Shown: one piece after another, positions 9,164-17,909 of the stretch
How the letters are laid out: each line of letters opens with the position of its first letter
Position numbering within the stretch: the stretch's first letter is position 1
NCBI RefSeq assembly: GCF_000293885.2
Contig: NZ_CP010945.1
Location: forward strand, 2,748,001-2,812,000
Direction of reading: 5' to 3'
Length of the DNA: 64,000 bases
Origin: Pseudomonas fluorescens NCIMB 11764
GTDB taxonomy: Bacteria; Pseudomonadota; Gammaproteobacteria; Pseudomonadales; Pseudomonadaceae
The notes under the pieces: model-generated
What the model saw: only the letters and a program-made list of their open reading frames with translations
What the model was told of the DNA's origin: nothing
Databases searched by the model: none
Made by a program: the position numbers and the translations under genes

Positions 9164-9952
9164 CTAAGCGATACGAAGCGTGCCTGCCAGCTCAGCCGGC
9201 AAGGCATCGACGGCGGCGCGGGAGGCGCGGCGGTCGCTGTTCAAAGGGATGTCGTAGGTGATGCGCGCGCCATAGGCGCCGGGGGCGTGCGGGTCGACGC
9301 GGACCTTGTCGAAGACCAGCAAACGGGTGCCGAGGCTGAAACCTTCGGACAGGTCATGGGTGACCATGAACACCGTCAGCTGCGTCTCGCGCCACAGCTC
9401 CAGGAGCAAGGCGTGCATGTCTTTGCGGATACCCGGGTCGAGGGCACCGAACGGTTCGTCGAGCAGCAACACGCGGGGTTTCATGATCAGCGCCTGGGCG
9501 ATGGCCAACCGTTGTTGCATGCCGCCGGAGAGCTGCGCCGGGTACTTGTCCAGCGAGTGGCCGAGCCCCACTTTGTGCAGCAGCACCGAGGCCTGTTCCC
9601 GCGCCTCTTTTTTAGCGCTGCCGAACAACCGCCCAAGCAGCGGTGAGTGTGGCAGTTCGAGGCCGAGGGCGACGTTGTCGAGCACCGTCAGGTGCGGGAA
9701 CACCGAATAGCGCTGGAACACCACGCCACGGCTCGAATCCGGTTCTCCGGCCAGCGTTTGACCGTCCAACAAAATCTCGCCGCGACTGGCGCGCTCCTGA
9801 CCGAGTAGCAGTCGAAGGAAAGTGGATTTGCCACAACCCGATGCGCCGACCAGGGTACAGAACTCACCCTCGTTGACGTTCAGGTTCAAGCCTTCGAGCA
9901 CCACTTGATCGGCGTATTGCTGCCAGACATTCTTTACCGTGATGAAACTCAT
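9164..9952 (-). CDS. ABC transporter ATP-binding protein (guanidine operon)
   Basis: The 262-residue ATPase has a Walker A motif GASGCGKST (residues 36-44), the signature LSGGMQQR, and Walker B LLLDEPFGALD. It belongs to the NitT/TauT-type importer group. Its start overlaps the permease stop by 4 bp, so the two genes are translationally coupled. Together with the permease and the binding protein it forms the importer that usually accompanies this carboxylase. Guanidine or a related nitrogen compound is the inferred substrate. Confidence 0.92.
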   Translation of the reverse strand: MSFITVKNVWQQYADQVVLEGLNLNVNEGEFCTLVGASGCGKSTFLRLLLGQERASRGEILLDGQTLAGEPDSSRGVVFQRYSVFPHLTVLDNVALGLELPHSPLLGRLFGSAKKEAREQASVLLHKVGLGHSLDKYPAQLSGGMQQRLAIAQALIMKPRVLLLDEPFGALDPGIRKDMHALLLELWRETQLTVFMVTHDLSEGFSLGTRLLVFDKVRVDPHAPGAYGARITYDIPLNSDRRASRAAVDALPAELAGTLRIA

Positions 9953-10764
9953 GCGCGGGCTCCTTCATACCAGGGGAACGCGCGCTGGGTCAGGCGCTTG
10001 AGGCCCCAGTCCATCAGCCAGGCGAGCAGGGTGATCCACACCACGTACGGCAGAATCACATCCATCGCCAGGTAACGACGCACCAGGAAAATCCGGTAGC
10101 CGAGGCCGTCGGTGGAAGCGATGGCTTCGGCAGCGATCAGGAACAACCATGCCGAACCGAGCATCAGCCGCAGCGAGATCAGCAGGCGCGGCAGCAGTTG
10201 TGGCAGCACCACGCGCAGCATCAACGTCCAGGTTGAAGCGCCGAGGGTCTGGGCCTTGATCAGCAGCTCGACCGGAATTTCCCGGGCGCGCTGTTCCAGG
10301 TCCCGTGCCAGACACGGGGTGATGCCGATCACGATCAGCATCACTTTCGACAACTCCCCCAGCCCGAGCACGATGAACAGAATCGGCAGGATCGCCAGCG
10401 GCGGCACCATCGACAGCACCGTCAGCAATGGTGACAACGGCGCGCCGAACAGCGGCAACGTCCCGGCGGCGATGCCCAGGCACAGCCCGGCCAGCGCGCT
10501 GATACCGAGGCCGATGGCGAGGCGACGCAGGCTGGACGCGGTGTCTTGCCACAGCACGTATTCACCGGTGCGGCTGTCGGCGGTGAACGCCAGGCGCTTC
10601 ACCGCGTCGGTCATCTGCACGGCGCTCGGCAACAGTTTGTCGTTGGGGTTGTCCAGCAGCCGTTCGGCCGAGCCCATGAAGTAGGCCAGCAGCACCAGGG
10701 CGAACGGCAGGATCACCAACAGCAGGCGACTCGGACGATCCGGGTGACGATTGATCAGGCGCAT
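9949..10764 (-). CDS. ABC transporter permease (guanidine operon)
   Basis: The 271-residue inner-membrane protein has about six hydrophobic segments, the first at about residues 13-31. The EAA-like cytoplasmic loop (REIPVELLIKAQTLGAS) docks to the ATPase. It resembles permeases of the SsuC/TauC/NrtB family. It lies 15 bp after the binding-protein gene and overlaps the ATPase gene by 4 bp. Confidence 0.9.
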   Translation of the reverse strand: MRLINRHPDRPSRLLLVILPFALVLLAYFMGSAERLLDNPNDKLLPSAVQMTDAVKRLAFTADSRTGEYVLWQDTASSLRRLAIGLGISALAGLCLGIAAGTLPLFGAPLSPLLTVLSMVPPLAILPILFIVLGLGELSKVMLIVIGITPCLARDLEQRAREIPVELLIKAQTLGASTWTLMLRVVLPQLLPRLLISLRLMLGSAWLFLIAAEAIASTDGLGYRIFLVRRYLAMDVILPYVVWITLLAWLMDWGLKRLTQRAFPWYEGARA

Positions 10765-10779
10765 GGCCAGGTCCTCTTC

Positions 10780-11847
10780 TTACAGCTTGGCGTCGGCGGC
10801 CATCTGCACGTAACTCGGGTCGAAGCGCAGCTTGAGGTTGGCTTTGTCGCCGCTGGTCACACCATTGGCGAAGGCCATGCCGACGGCGCTGGTGTCCTTG
10901 GCGCCTTCACCGAGCAAGCCGTGCTGGAAGGAAAACTCGGCGACCTTGCGCATCGTTTCCGGCAATTGCTTGCTGGTGGAAAACGCCAAGGCTTCTTTGG
11001 GCGTGGCGAACAATTTGGTGGTGTCGAGTTGCGCTTGGAAACCTGCCAGGTCAGTGCCCGAGGCCTTGGCCATGTGTTCGAGGGCGGCTTTGCTGGCGGC
11101 GTTTTTCGCGTTCATCAACTCGACCACTTCGAACCACGCACCGGTCAGCGCTTTGCCCAGGGCCGGGTTGTCTTTGAGGGTGGCGCTGTTGACCACCATC
11201 ATGTCCATGATTTCGCCGGGGATCTGGCTGGAGTTGAAGACTTCGGTCACGCCCGGTTTGGCCTTGATGTCCGAAAGCATCGGGTTCCAGGTAGTGACAG
11301 CGTTGACTTGATCCGTGTTAAAGGCCGCCGAGATGTCGGCGTCCGAAGTGTTGACCACTTTCAGGTCTTTCTCGGTGAGGTCCACCGAATCCAGTGCCCG
11401 GGCCAGCAGGTAGTGGGAAACCGACAGCTCCACCAGATTGACGTCCATGCCCTTGAGGTCGCTGACTTTTTTGCCGTCGCCCTTGAGCACGATGCCGTCG
11501 TTGCCGTTGGAGAAATCGCTGACGATCAGCGCGGTGCTGTCGACGCCACCGGCGGCCGGAATGGTTAGCGCGTCCATGTTGGTCATGGTGCAACCGTCGA
11601 ACTGGCCGGCGGTGTACTGGTTGATGGATTCGACATAGTCGTTGAGCTGCACCACATCAATCTTGATGCCGTACTTCTTCGCCCATTTGTCGACGATGCC
11701 TTGGCTGCCGGCGTATTCCCAAGGCATCCAGCCGGCATAAATGGTCCAGCAGACGCTGAAATGGTCTTTTTGCGCAGCGTGGGACGAGACGCTCACGAAG
11801 GCTGCGAACGCAGCGGCGAGGAGGGCGGGTAAACGAAGCTTGAGCAT
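10780..11847 (-). CDS. ABC transporter periplasmic substrate-binding protein (guanidine operon)
   Basis: The 355-residue protein has a clear signal peptide (about residues 1-24, ending SSHA) followed by an NMT1/TauA-like binding domain. It is the first gene of the operon. The start ATG is preceded by a GGAG Shine-Dalgarno inside TCAACTGGAG. The exact complement of that decamer lies within the upstream riboswitch. The protein probably delivers guanidine or a related compound to the permease; ligand identity is inferred from context only. Confidence 0.92.
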   Translation of the reverse strand: MLKLRLPALLAAAFAAFVSVSSHAAQKDHFSVCWTIYAGWMPWEYAGSQGIVDKWAKKYGIKIDVVQLNDYVESINQYTAGQFDGCTMTNMDALTIPAAGGVDSTALIVSDFSNGNDGIVLKGDGKKVSDLKGMDVNLVELSVSHYLLARALDSVDLTEKDLKVVNTSDADISAAFNTDQVNAVTTWNPMLSDIKAKPGVTEVFNSSQIPGEIMDMMVVNSATLKDNPALGKALTGAWFEVVELMNAKNAASKAALEHMAKASGTDLAGFQAQLDTTKLFATPKEALAFSTSKQLPETMRKVAEFSFQHGLLGEGAKDTSAVGMAFANGVTSGDKANLKLRFDPSYVQMAADAKL

Positions 11848-11855
11848 GGGTGGTT

Positions 11856-11865
11856 CTCCAGTTGA
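11856..11865 (-). promoter_or_regulatory. Shine-Dalgarno region complementary to riboswitch aptamer
   Basis: On the minus strand this is TCAACTGGAG, containing the GGAG ribosome-binding site of the binding-protein gene. Its perfect reverse complement, CTCCAGTTGA, occurs at 11941-11950 within the ykkC aptamer, where it can also form a local CCTC-loop-GAGG hairpin. This is a plausible expression platform in which ligand binding frees the ribosome-binding site. Confidence 0.6.
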
Positions 11866-11904
11866 TCAAGGGCGGGCAGGAGTCAACGCGGCACCGTAAA
11901 CGGT

Positions 11905-11999
11905 GGCTTGTCTCCCGGGCTTTTGTCCCGCCGTGTAACCTCAACTGGAGGTCGCCAACTCTCGGACCAGCCACTCGCGTCAGCGAGCCGGAACCCTAG
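11905..11999 (-). ncRNA. Guanidine-I riboswitch (ykkC)
   Basis: Read on the minus strand, this leader contains the hallmark blocks of the ykkC RNA in order: CTAGGGTTCCG, then GGTCCGAGAG, then ACGGCGGGACAAAAGCCCGG followed by GAGA. It sits about 60 nt upstream of the first transporter gene. The class senses free guanidine, and its usual downstream genes are those seen here. No strong U-tract terminator follows. The complementarity to the ribosome-binding site suggests translational rather than transcriptional control. Confidence 0.95.
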
Positions 12000-12287
12000 T
12001 CAGCCATTGCAAATTGTGGTGCCGCGAACCTGTGATGACTCCTGCACGGGTTTGTTAAAGCGAGAGCCGTGCCAAGTCGGCCGAAGCGCTCTGGGCCGAG
12101 GGATTGCCTTTGGCCGGCTGAAGGGAAGGGCGGTTCGCTGCTTTGTGATGGTGCGTCCGTGCACTGAGATGCAGCGTGGCCGGCCGCTGATCCGAAGGTC
12201 TGCGAGCCCCGGCACTCGCCGCCGCGTTGCCAGTCAAAACAGGTGTCAGCCGGCCTGTATCGGCTGCGGGTCTTTCAGGAGGCCATC
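12000..12287. other. Intergenic region upstream of the guanidine riboswitch and the Tyr-rich lipoprotein
   Basis: Together with the riboswitch this makes a 440-bp divergent intergenic region. The operon promoter should lie between about 12000 and 12080 on the minus strand, and the lipoprotein promoter on the plus strand, but I see no convincing -35/-10 pair. A 71-codon open frame on the minus strand here has no family features and was not called. Confidence 0.4.
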
Positions 12288-12530
12288 ATGTTTCGTCGAC
12301 TGCTGCTGAGTGTTGTGCTCGGTGTCGGGCTGTCCGGCTGCTATTACTACGCCGGCTCCTACGACGTGTATTCCACGCCTTACTACTACCCCGGCTATGC
12401 GCCGTATCCCTACTATTACGGCCCGCGCTACTACTATGGCCCACGCTTTTATGGCGGCTATCGCTACTACTATTGGGGCGGGCATGCGCCCCGTCATTAC
12501 GGCGGTGGATATCGCGGTGGCCACCACTAA
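12288..12530 (+). CDS. Tyr/Gly-rich small lipoprotein (first of a pair)
   Basis: This is an 80-residue protein. The start MFRRLLL has a good ribosome-binding site (CAGGAGG). The signal peptide ends in a lipobox LSGC, so the mature protein should be lipidated at Cys-18. The mature part is almost entirely Tyr, Pro and Gly in YYYxPxY-type repeats, ending in Gly/His. Function is unknown; similar Tyr-rich lipoproteins are common in pseudomonads. A second, longer member follows 168 bp downstream. Confidence 0.8.
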   Translation: MFRRLLLSVVLGVGLSGCYYYAGSYDVYSTPYYYPGYAPYPYYYGPRYYYGPRFYGGYRYYYWGGHAPRHYGGGYRGGHH

Positions 12531-12697
12531 TCAGTACGTGAATAGATGAAAAACCTTTCATCGGCGAGATGTTTCAACTTGTTGCAAGGCCGCACCAGAT
12601 TTCGAAATCGATGTCTGATCCTTCGACAGTCACCGAATAATTGACTGTCGCTCGCCAGCGTCGCTGGTGTGGCTCACTCGCGGTCCAGGAGGCCGCC

Positions 12698-13156
12698 ATG
12701 CTCCTTCAAAAAATGCTCCGTCGAATTCTTCTGATAGCTGTAGTGGGATTGTCTCTCGGTGCGTGCGTGCCCTATGCCGATGGAGGAGGCAGTTACTACA
12801 GTTCCGAGGTGTACACGTCCCCCGCGCCTTATTACTCCGGTGGCGGGCCTTACTACTCGAATGGCGGTTACTACACGTCCCCGCGCCGGTATTACGCACC
12901 TCCGGCACGCTACTACCAGCCAACACCGCGGTATTACCACCAGCCGCGGGTTTATCAACCGGCACCGCGTTATTACCAGCCGTCGCCACGAGGCGATTAC
13001 CGGGCTCATCAGAGTCGGGGTTGGGACGGCAATGGCCGGGGCGGTTGGGATGGTCGTAACCGTGGCAACTGGAACAACGACAATCGCGGCGGCCATGGTG
13101 GACGCGATGGCCGGGGTGGACGGGACGGCCATGATGGGCGTGGCGGTCACCGGTAG
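12698..13156 (+). CDS. Tyr-rich lipoprotein with Gly/Asp/Arg-rich tail (second of a pair)
   Basis: This 152-residue protein starts at MLLQKML after an AGGAGG site within a leader similar to that of the previous gene. The lipobox is LGAC. The mature part has two zones. Residues about 25-100 carry repeated PxRYYxP units (RYYAP, RYYQP, RYYHQP). Residues about 105-152 are rich in Gly, Arg, Asp and His (GGRDGRGGRDG). The tail looks disordered and polar. It probably arose by duplication with the upstream gene. Function is unknown; a cell-envelope structural role is possible. Confidence 0.8.
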   Translation: MLLQKMLRRILLIAVVGLSLGACVPYADGGGSYYSSEVYTSPAPYYSGGGPYYSNGGYYTSPRRYYAPPARYYQPTPRYYHQPRVYQPAPRYYQPSPRGDYRAHQSRGWDGNGRGGWDGRNRGNWNNDNRGGHGGRDGRGGRDGHDGRGGHR

Positions 13157-13180
13157 CCTCCTACGAAACCTCAACAAAAA

Positions 13181-13207
13181 AGCGGCGCATCAAGCGCCGC
13201 TTTTTTT
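13181..13207 (+). terminator. Rho-independent terminator after the Tyr-rich lipoprotein pair
   Basis: A hairpin with AGCGGCG and CGCCGCT arms is followed by a run of seven T. It is preceded by six A, so it could also stop leftward transcription from the enoyl-CoA hydratase gene. Confidence 0.9.
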
Positions 13208-13273
13208 ATGCGGGTCGAGTGGCTCGCCCGCGATAGAACTCTTGATACGGCTATTGCGGGCAAGACCCGGATT

Positions 13274-14386
13274 CTAGTACTCGGAAAGATCCGCCAACGG
13301 ATGACGCCCCTCCCAAACCTTGTGAAAATGCGCCTCCACCACCGCATCCGGCACATTATTGATGTCTGGCCAATGCCAGTGCGGTTTCTGATCCTTGTCG
13401 ATCAACCGCGCCCGCACGCCTTCACTGAACTCCGGATGACGGCAGCAGTTGAGGCTCAAGGTGTATTCCATCTGGAAAACCTGAGCCAGCGACATATGCC
13501 GGGCGCGGATGATCTGCTCCCACACCAGATGAGCGGTCAGCGGCGAACCTTCACTCATCGTCCGCGCAGCACGGCTCAGTAGCAGGTCAGTGCTATCACG
13601 CTGTTGGCTGATGGCCTTCCACGCGCATTGCACGTCACTGACGTCCAGCAGTTCATCGATCTGCTGACGACGCGGCAGCCACTGGGCTTCGGGCATCTGC
13701 GCGAGTGCTTCCTGCTGCAGGGCCTTGAGCAGACTGTTGAGCTGCATGGCCGTCTGTTCCTGCCAGTTCAATTGCAGCAGGCCTTCGATCAGCGCTTCCT
13801 GTTGTTCATCGAGCAGGAAACGGTCGGCGAGGTCCAGATCGATCGCATCCCGACCATTCATGTGCGCACCGGTCAGGCCAAGGAACAAACCGAGTTTGCC
13901 GGGCAACCGCGACAGAAACCAACTGGCGCCAACATCCGGATACAGGCCAATGCTGATTTCCGGCATCGCCAACCGACTGCTCGGCGTGACGATGCGGGTG
14001 CTCGCGCCCTGTAGCAGGCCCATGCCACCCCCCAGCACATAACCGTGGCCCCAGCAGATCAACGGCTTCGGGTAGGTGTGCAGGTTGAAGTCCAGTCGGT
14101 ATTCCGCCGCGAAAAAGTGCGCGGCCAGCGGCGGTACTTCACCGGGATGCGCGCGACAGGCTTCCACCAGGCTGCGCACTTCGCCGCCGGCGCAAAAGGC
14201 CTTGGCACCTTTGCCGCGTAGTAACACGCAGACGATTTGCGGCTCCTTGGCCCAAATGTCCAATTGATCGCGCAGGGCGTTGATCATCGGCAAGGACAGG
14301 GCGTTCAGGGACTTTTCGGCATCCAGGCTGGCGACGCCGATGCGGGCGCCGTCGGTGCCGGTGAGTTCTTCGAAGTGCAGATTCAT
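13274..14386 (-). CDS. Enoyl-CoA hydratase/isomerase family protein (3-hydroxyisobutyryl-CoA hydrolase-like)
   Basis: The 370-residue protein has a crotonase fold. The oxyanion-hole segments are FCAGGEVRSL (near residue 65) and GHGYVLGGGMGLLQGA (near 115). The length and the conserved GLYPDVGASWFLSRL segment match 3-hydroxyisobutyryl-CoA hydrolase, which acts in valine degradation. No other valine-pathway gene is adjacent. Plain enoyl-CoA hydratase activity is the alternative. Confidence 0.85.
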   Translation of the reverse strand: MNLHFEELTGTDGARIGVASLDAEKSLNALSLPMINALRDQLDIWAKEPQIVCVLLRGKGAKAFCAGGEVRSLVEACRAHPGEVPPLAAHFFAAEYRLDFNLHTYPKPLICWGHGYVLGGGMGLLQGASTRIVTPSSRLAMPEISIGLYPDVGASWFLSRLPGKLGLFLGLTGAHMNGRDAIDLDLADRFLLDEQQEALIEGLLQLNWQEQTAMQLNSLLKALQQEALAQMPEAQWLPRRQQIDELLDVSDVQCAWKAISQQRDSTDLLLSRAARTMSEGSPLTAHLVWEQIIRARHMSLAQVFQMEYTLSLNCCRHPEFSEGVRARLIDKDQKPHWHWPDINNVPDAVVEAHFHKVWEGRHPLADLSEY

Positions 14387-14460
14387 CGTGACCTCGATCG
14401 GGAATTTGAGCGTTCAGTATGATCGCAATGCAGGAAAGTGCCGGTTCCGTGTCTGATCAA

Positions 14461-14489
14461 TTGACAAGCGTGCCGGGCTTTCCTAGGGT
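14461..14489 (+). promoter_or_regulatory. Sigma-70-like promoter of ung
   Basis: TTGACA and TAGGGT are spaced by 17 bp and end 29 bp before the ung start codon. The -35 box is a perfect consensus; the -10 box is moderate. Confidence 0.55.
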
Positions 14490-14518
14490 TCGCCCCATTG
14501 TTTTTACCGGATGTAACC

Positions 14519-15211
14519 ATGACTGCTGACGACCGTATCAAACTCGAACCGGGCTGGAAGGAGGCACTGCGTGCTGAGTTCGACCAGCCCTACATGGCAG
14601 AGTTGCGCAATTTCCTGCAACAGGAACGTGCCGCGGGCAAGGAAATCTATCCTCCTGGACCGATGATTTTCAATGCGCTCAATTCGACGCCGCTGGACAA
14701 GGTCAAGGTCGTCATCCTCGGCCAGGACCCGTATCACGGCCCGGGCCAGGCCCATGGCTTGTGCTTCTCGGTGCAACCGGGCGTGCCGGCGCCGCCGTCG
14801 CTGGTGAACATCTATAAAGAGCTGAAGCGTGACCTGAATATCGACATTCCCAATCATGGCTATCTGCAGAGTTGGGCTGACCAGGGCGTGTTGATGCTCA
14901 ATACCACCATGACCGTCGAGCGTGCCAACGCCAATGCGCACAAAGACAAGGGCTGGCAGTTTTTCACGGATCGGATCATTGAAGTGGTCAGCCAGCAGCA
15001 GCCGCACCTGGTGTTCATGCTGTGGGGCGCGCATGCCCAGAGCAAGCAGAAACTGATCGATGCGACCAAACATCTGGTGCTGACGTCGGTGCACCCGTCA
15101 CCGCTGTCCGCTTATCGCGGGTTTCTCGGGTGCGGGCACTTCAGCCGGACCAACAAGTTTCTTGAGCAGAATGGCGAGACGCCGATTGAGTGGCGGTTGC
15201 CGCCGGTTTAG
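14519..15211 (+). CDS. ung: Uracil-DNA glycosylase
   Basis: The 230-residue enzyme removes uracil from DNA to start base excision repair. It has the family-1 water-activating motif [14 protein letters not shown] with the catalytic Asp and the C-terminal [11 protein letters not shown] loop with the catalytic His. The start [10 protein letters not shown] is preferred over an ATG seven codons upstream because the promoter-like sequence lies immediately before it. Confidence 0.97.
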   Translation: MTADDRIKLEPGWKEALRAEFDQPYMAELRNFLQQERAAGKEIYPPGPMIFNALNSTPLDKVKVVILGQDPYHGPGQAHGLCFSVQPGVPAPPSLVNIYKELKRDLNIDIPNHGYLQSWADQGVLMLNTTMTVERANANAHKDKGWQFFTDRIIEVVSQQQPHLVFMLWGAHAQSKQKLIDATKHLVLTSVHPSPLSAYRGFLGCGHFSRTNKFLEQNGETPIEWRLPPV

Positions 15212-15228
15212 GCACGACAGAGGGCTTT

Positions 15229-15351
15229 TGTGGCGAGGGAGCTTGCTCCCGCTCGGCTGCGCAGCAGTCGTAAAATCCTGCAGATTTGATTTTACTGGGA
15301 GAATGCAGAGGACCGCTTCGCGACCCAGCGGGAGCAAGCTCCCTCGCCACA
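15229..15351. repeat. REPIN of a different sequence class
   Basis: Inverted copies of TGTGGCGAGGGAGCTTGCTC are separated by about 70 bp in the 149-bp gap between ung and the AbrB gene. The core differs from the GGGAGCGGGCTTGC class elsewhere in the window, so at least two REP families are present. Confidence 0.82.
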
Positions 15352-15360
15352 GGGATCGAG

Positions 15361-16407
15361 TCAGGGCTGCTCCGGCACCCGATTCCAATACTTGAACAAC
15401 GGCTCGGCCAGAAACAATACAAACAACAACCGCATCACCTGCATCGCTGTCACCAGCGGCACCGACAATTGCAGGGTTTCCGCCGTCAGGCTCATCTCTG
15501 CAATCCCGCCGGGCATCATGCCCAGGGTCAGTGAACGCAAATCCAGATGTGTCAGCGCACTCAACCCAAGCGCTGCCGCCGTGGCGATCAACATCGTCAG
15601 CACTGTTCCGATCAAGGTCCGCCCCATAAACGAAGGCGCCCGCCGGAAAAACTGCCGGTTGAAGTGACAGCCCAGGCCGCTGCCTATCAGCCATTGGCCT
15701 ATCTGGCTGCCGCCATGGGGCAAGCCGATATGCAAATCCCAACCAATGCTCACCGCCGCGCTCACCAGCAGCGGTCCGAACAGCCACGGATTGGGTTGAC
15801 GAAGACGTTCCCAAAGCCAGGCCGCCAACGCGCCTGCCGGGAATAGAAGGGCCAGCCACCACCCGTTGACGGCCGTCGGATGAACGATGGGCGCGCCGTC
15901 GCCCAGCAAATACTTGAACGCCGCCGGCACACACAACACCACTACCAGCACCCGCAAACTTTGCCCGGCCGCTACGCGACTGAGCACGGCGCCATTGCGC
16001 GCGCCGAGGTTGACCATCTCCCCGGAACCGCCGGGCATGCTGGAAAAGAACGCGGTGGCGCGGTCCTCACCGGTGCGCCGCATCAACCAGACCCCGACGA
16101 TGGCCGAGAGGCTGGTGACCAACGCACCGAAGAAGATCAGACCAAAGTGGCTCAGCACCTGCTCCATCACCACCGGGGTGAAGTGCAGGCCGATGCCGAT
16201 ACCGACAACCCATTGGCCGCACTTGCGGCCACCGGGGATTTCCGCCAATTGCCACGGTGTCAGACAGCGCACCAGGATGATCGCCAGCAACGAGCCGACC
16301 ATCCATGGCAGCGGCCAGCCGACAAGGCTGGCCAGGTAACCGCCCAGCGCGCCGACCAGCGGCGTACCCCACCAGGCTTTGAAAGGTGTTCGATCAGACA
16401 TCGACAA
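15361..16407 (-). CDS. AbrB family membrane protein
   Basis: The 348-residue polytopic membrane protein has about ten hydrophobic segments and the internal duplication of the AbrB (formerly AmoA-type) family. Each half carries a GxxPGGxxEM-like motif: SMPGGSGEMVNLGA and GMMPGGIAEMSLTA. Its start overlaps the tctA stop by 14 bp, so it is the terminal gene of the tct operon. Its transport role is not established; the context suggests a link to tricarboxylate use. Confidence 0.85.
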   Translation of the reverse strand: MSMSDRTPFKAWWGTPLVGALGGYLASLVGWPLPWMVGSLLAIILVRCLTPWQLAEIPGGRKCGQWVVGIGIGLHFTPVVMEQVLSHFGLIFFGALVTSLSAIVGVWLMRRTGEDRATAFFSSMPGGSGEMVNLGARNGAVLSRVAAGQSLRVLVVVLCVPAAFKYLLGDGAPIVHPTAVNGWWLALLFPAGALAAWLWERLRQPNPWLFGPLLVSAAVSIGWDLHIGLPHGGSQIGQWLIGSGLGCHFNRQFFRRAPSFMGRTLIGTVLTMLIATAAALGLSALTHLDLRSLTLGMMPGGIAEMSLTAETLQLSVPLVTAMQVMRLLFVLFLAEPLFKYWNRVPEQP

Positions 16408-17908
16408 TGGCGCGTTGAGCAGCCGAACGTTTACGCCAGATCCGCAGCAGTGGCATCAACAGCATGATCGCCGTCAGGACCCAGCAACCGAACGTGATCG
16501 GGCTCGACCAGAGGATTTCCAGCGCACCGTTGGAAATCGACAGGGCGCGACGCAGGTTCTGCTCCATCAAGCCTCCGAGGATGAAGCCCAGCAGGACAGG
16601 CGACAACGGGAAGTCCAGCTTGCGCAGGATGTAACCGAAGATGCCGATGCCGATCATCAGGAACAGGTCGAACGTGGTGGCGTGCACCGCGTAGACGCCG
16701 ATCCCGGTGATGATGGCGATCACCGGCACCAGTGCCCAGTTCGGCACGGCGAGGATGCGGGTGAAGATGCGGATCATCGGGATGTTGAGGATCACCAGCA
16801 TGATGTTGGCGACGAACAGGGAGGCGATCAGGCCCCAGACGATGTCGGGTTGCTGCTGGAACAGCAGCGGACCCGGGGTGATGTTGTACAGCGACAGCGC
16901 GCCGATCATCACCGCGGTGGTGCCCGAGCCTGGAACGCCGAGTGTCAGCATGGGCACCAGTGCACCGCACGCGGCACCACCGATGGCGGTTTCCGGTGCC
17001 GCGAGGCCGCGCATGTCGCCTTGGCCGAATGTGCCTTTGGTACCTGCAATGCGCTTCTCGGTCATGTAGGCCACGGCGCTGGCAAGGGTCGCGCCGGCAC
17101 CCGGCAACACGCCCATGATGAAGCCCAGCAGACCGCAACGAATGTTCACCGCGAACACCGCCGAGGCTTCCTTGAAGTTGAACATCATGCGGCCGGTGGC
17201 TTTTACTGCCTCCTGACCGTGGTGGGTTTTTTCCAGCAGCAGGAGAATTTCACTGATGGAGAACAGGCCCAGCACCAGCACGACGAACTGAATGCCGTCG
17301 GTCAGGTGAATGTTATCCCCGGTAAAGCGGTACACACCGCTGTTGGCATCGATGCCGACGGTCGACAGAAAGAGACCGATCAGCGCTGCGATGAAGGTCT
17401 TCAATGGGCGATCACCGGCCATGCCTCCCAGGCAGACAATCGCGAACACCATCAGCACGAAATATTCCGCCGGCCCGAAGGCAATCGCCCATTTCGCCAG
17501 CAACGGGGCGAACAGCACCATGCCGCAGGTGGCGATGAACGCACCGATGAACGAACTCCACGCCGATAGCGACAGCGCCACACCGGCCAGGCCTTTACGG
17601 GCCATCGGGTAACCGTCGAGGGTGGTCATGACGGTGGAGGCTTCGCCCGGAATGTTCAGCAGGATCGAGCTGATCCGGCCGCCGTACTCGCAACCCAGAT
17701 ACACCGCCGCCAGCAGAATCAACGCCGACTCCGGTGGCAGCCCGAGGGCGAATGCGATCGGGATCAGCAACGCCACGCCGTTGATCGGGCCCAGGCCCGG
17801 CAACAGGCCAACAACGGTGCCGATCAAGGTGCCACACAGGGCGGTCACCAGGTTGTACGGGCTCAGCGCAACGCCGAAACCATGACCCAAATAGCCAAGA
17901 GTATCCAT
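16394..17908 (-). CDS. tctA: Tripartite tricarboxylate transporter large permease TctA
   Basis: The 504-residue inner-membrane protein has about 11-12 membrane segments. The TctA signature regions are GLLPGLGPINGVALLIP and GVLPGAGATLASAVAY. It is the large channel subunit of the TTT family, which moves citrate-like acids with cations. It lies 1 bp after tctB and overlaps the AbrB gene, which indicates a single transcript. Confidence 0.95.
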   Translation of the reverse strand: MDTLGYLGHGFGVALSPYNLVTALCGTLIGTVVGLLPGLGPINGVALLIPIAFALGLPPESALILLAAVYLGCEYGGRISSILLNIPGEASTVMTTLDGYPMARKGLAGVALSLSAWSSFIGAFIATCGMVLFAPLLAKWAIAFGPAEYFVLMVFAIVCLGGMAGDRPLKTFIAALIGLFLSTVGIDANSGVYRFTGDNIHLTDGIQFVVLVLGLFSISEILLLLEKTHHGQEAVKATGRMMFNFKEASAVFAVNIRCGLLGFIMGVLPGAGATLASAVAYMTEKRIAGTKGTFGQGDMRGLAAPETAIGGAACGALVPMLTLGVPGSGTTAVMIGALSLYNITPGPLLFQQQPDIVWGLIASLFVANIMLVILNIPMIRIFTRILAVPNWALVPVIAIITGIGVYAVHATTFDLFLMIGIGIFGYILRKLDFPLSPVLLGFILGGLMEQNLRRALSISNGALEILWSSPITFGCWVLTAIMLLMPLLRIWRKRSAAQRAIVDV

Positions 17909-17909
17909 A

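Noticed and set aside
12000..12215. 71-codon minus-strand ORF upstream of the guanidine riboswitch
   Set aside because: It lies in the promoter/leader region, has no SD and no recognisable domain.
12840..12990. Short repeated units that might look like a CRISPR or tandem DNA repeat
   Set aside because: The repeats are in-frame codons for PxRYYxP protein repeats, vary at wobble positions, and have no regular spacers.
16379..17569. 396-codon plus-strand frame opposite tctA
   Set aside because: Its Gln/His/Arg-rich composition is typical of antisense frames of membrane proteins.
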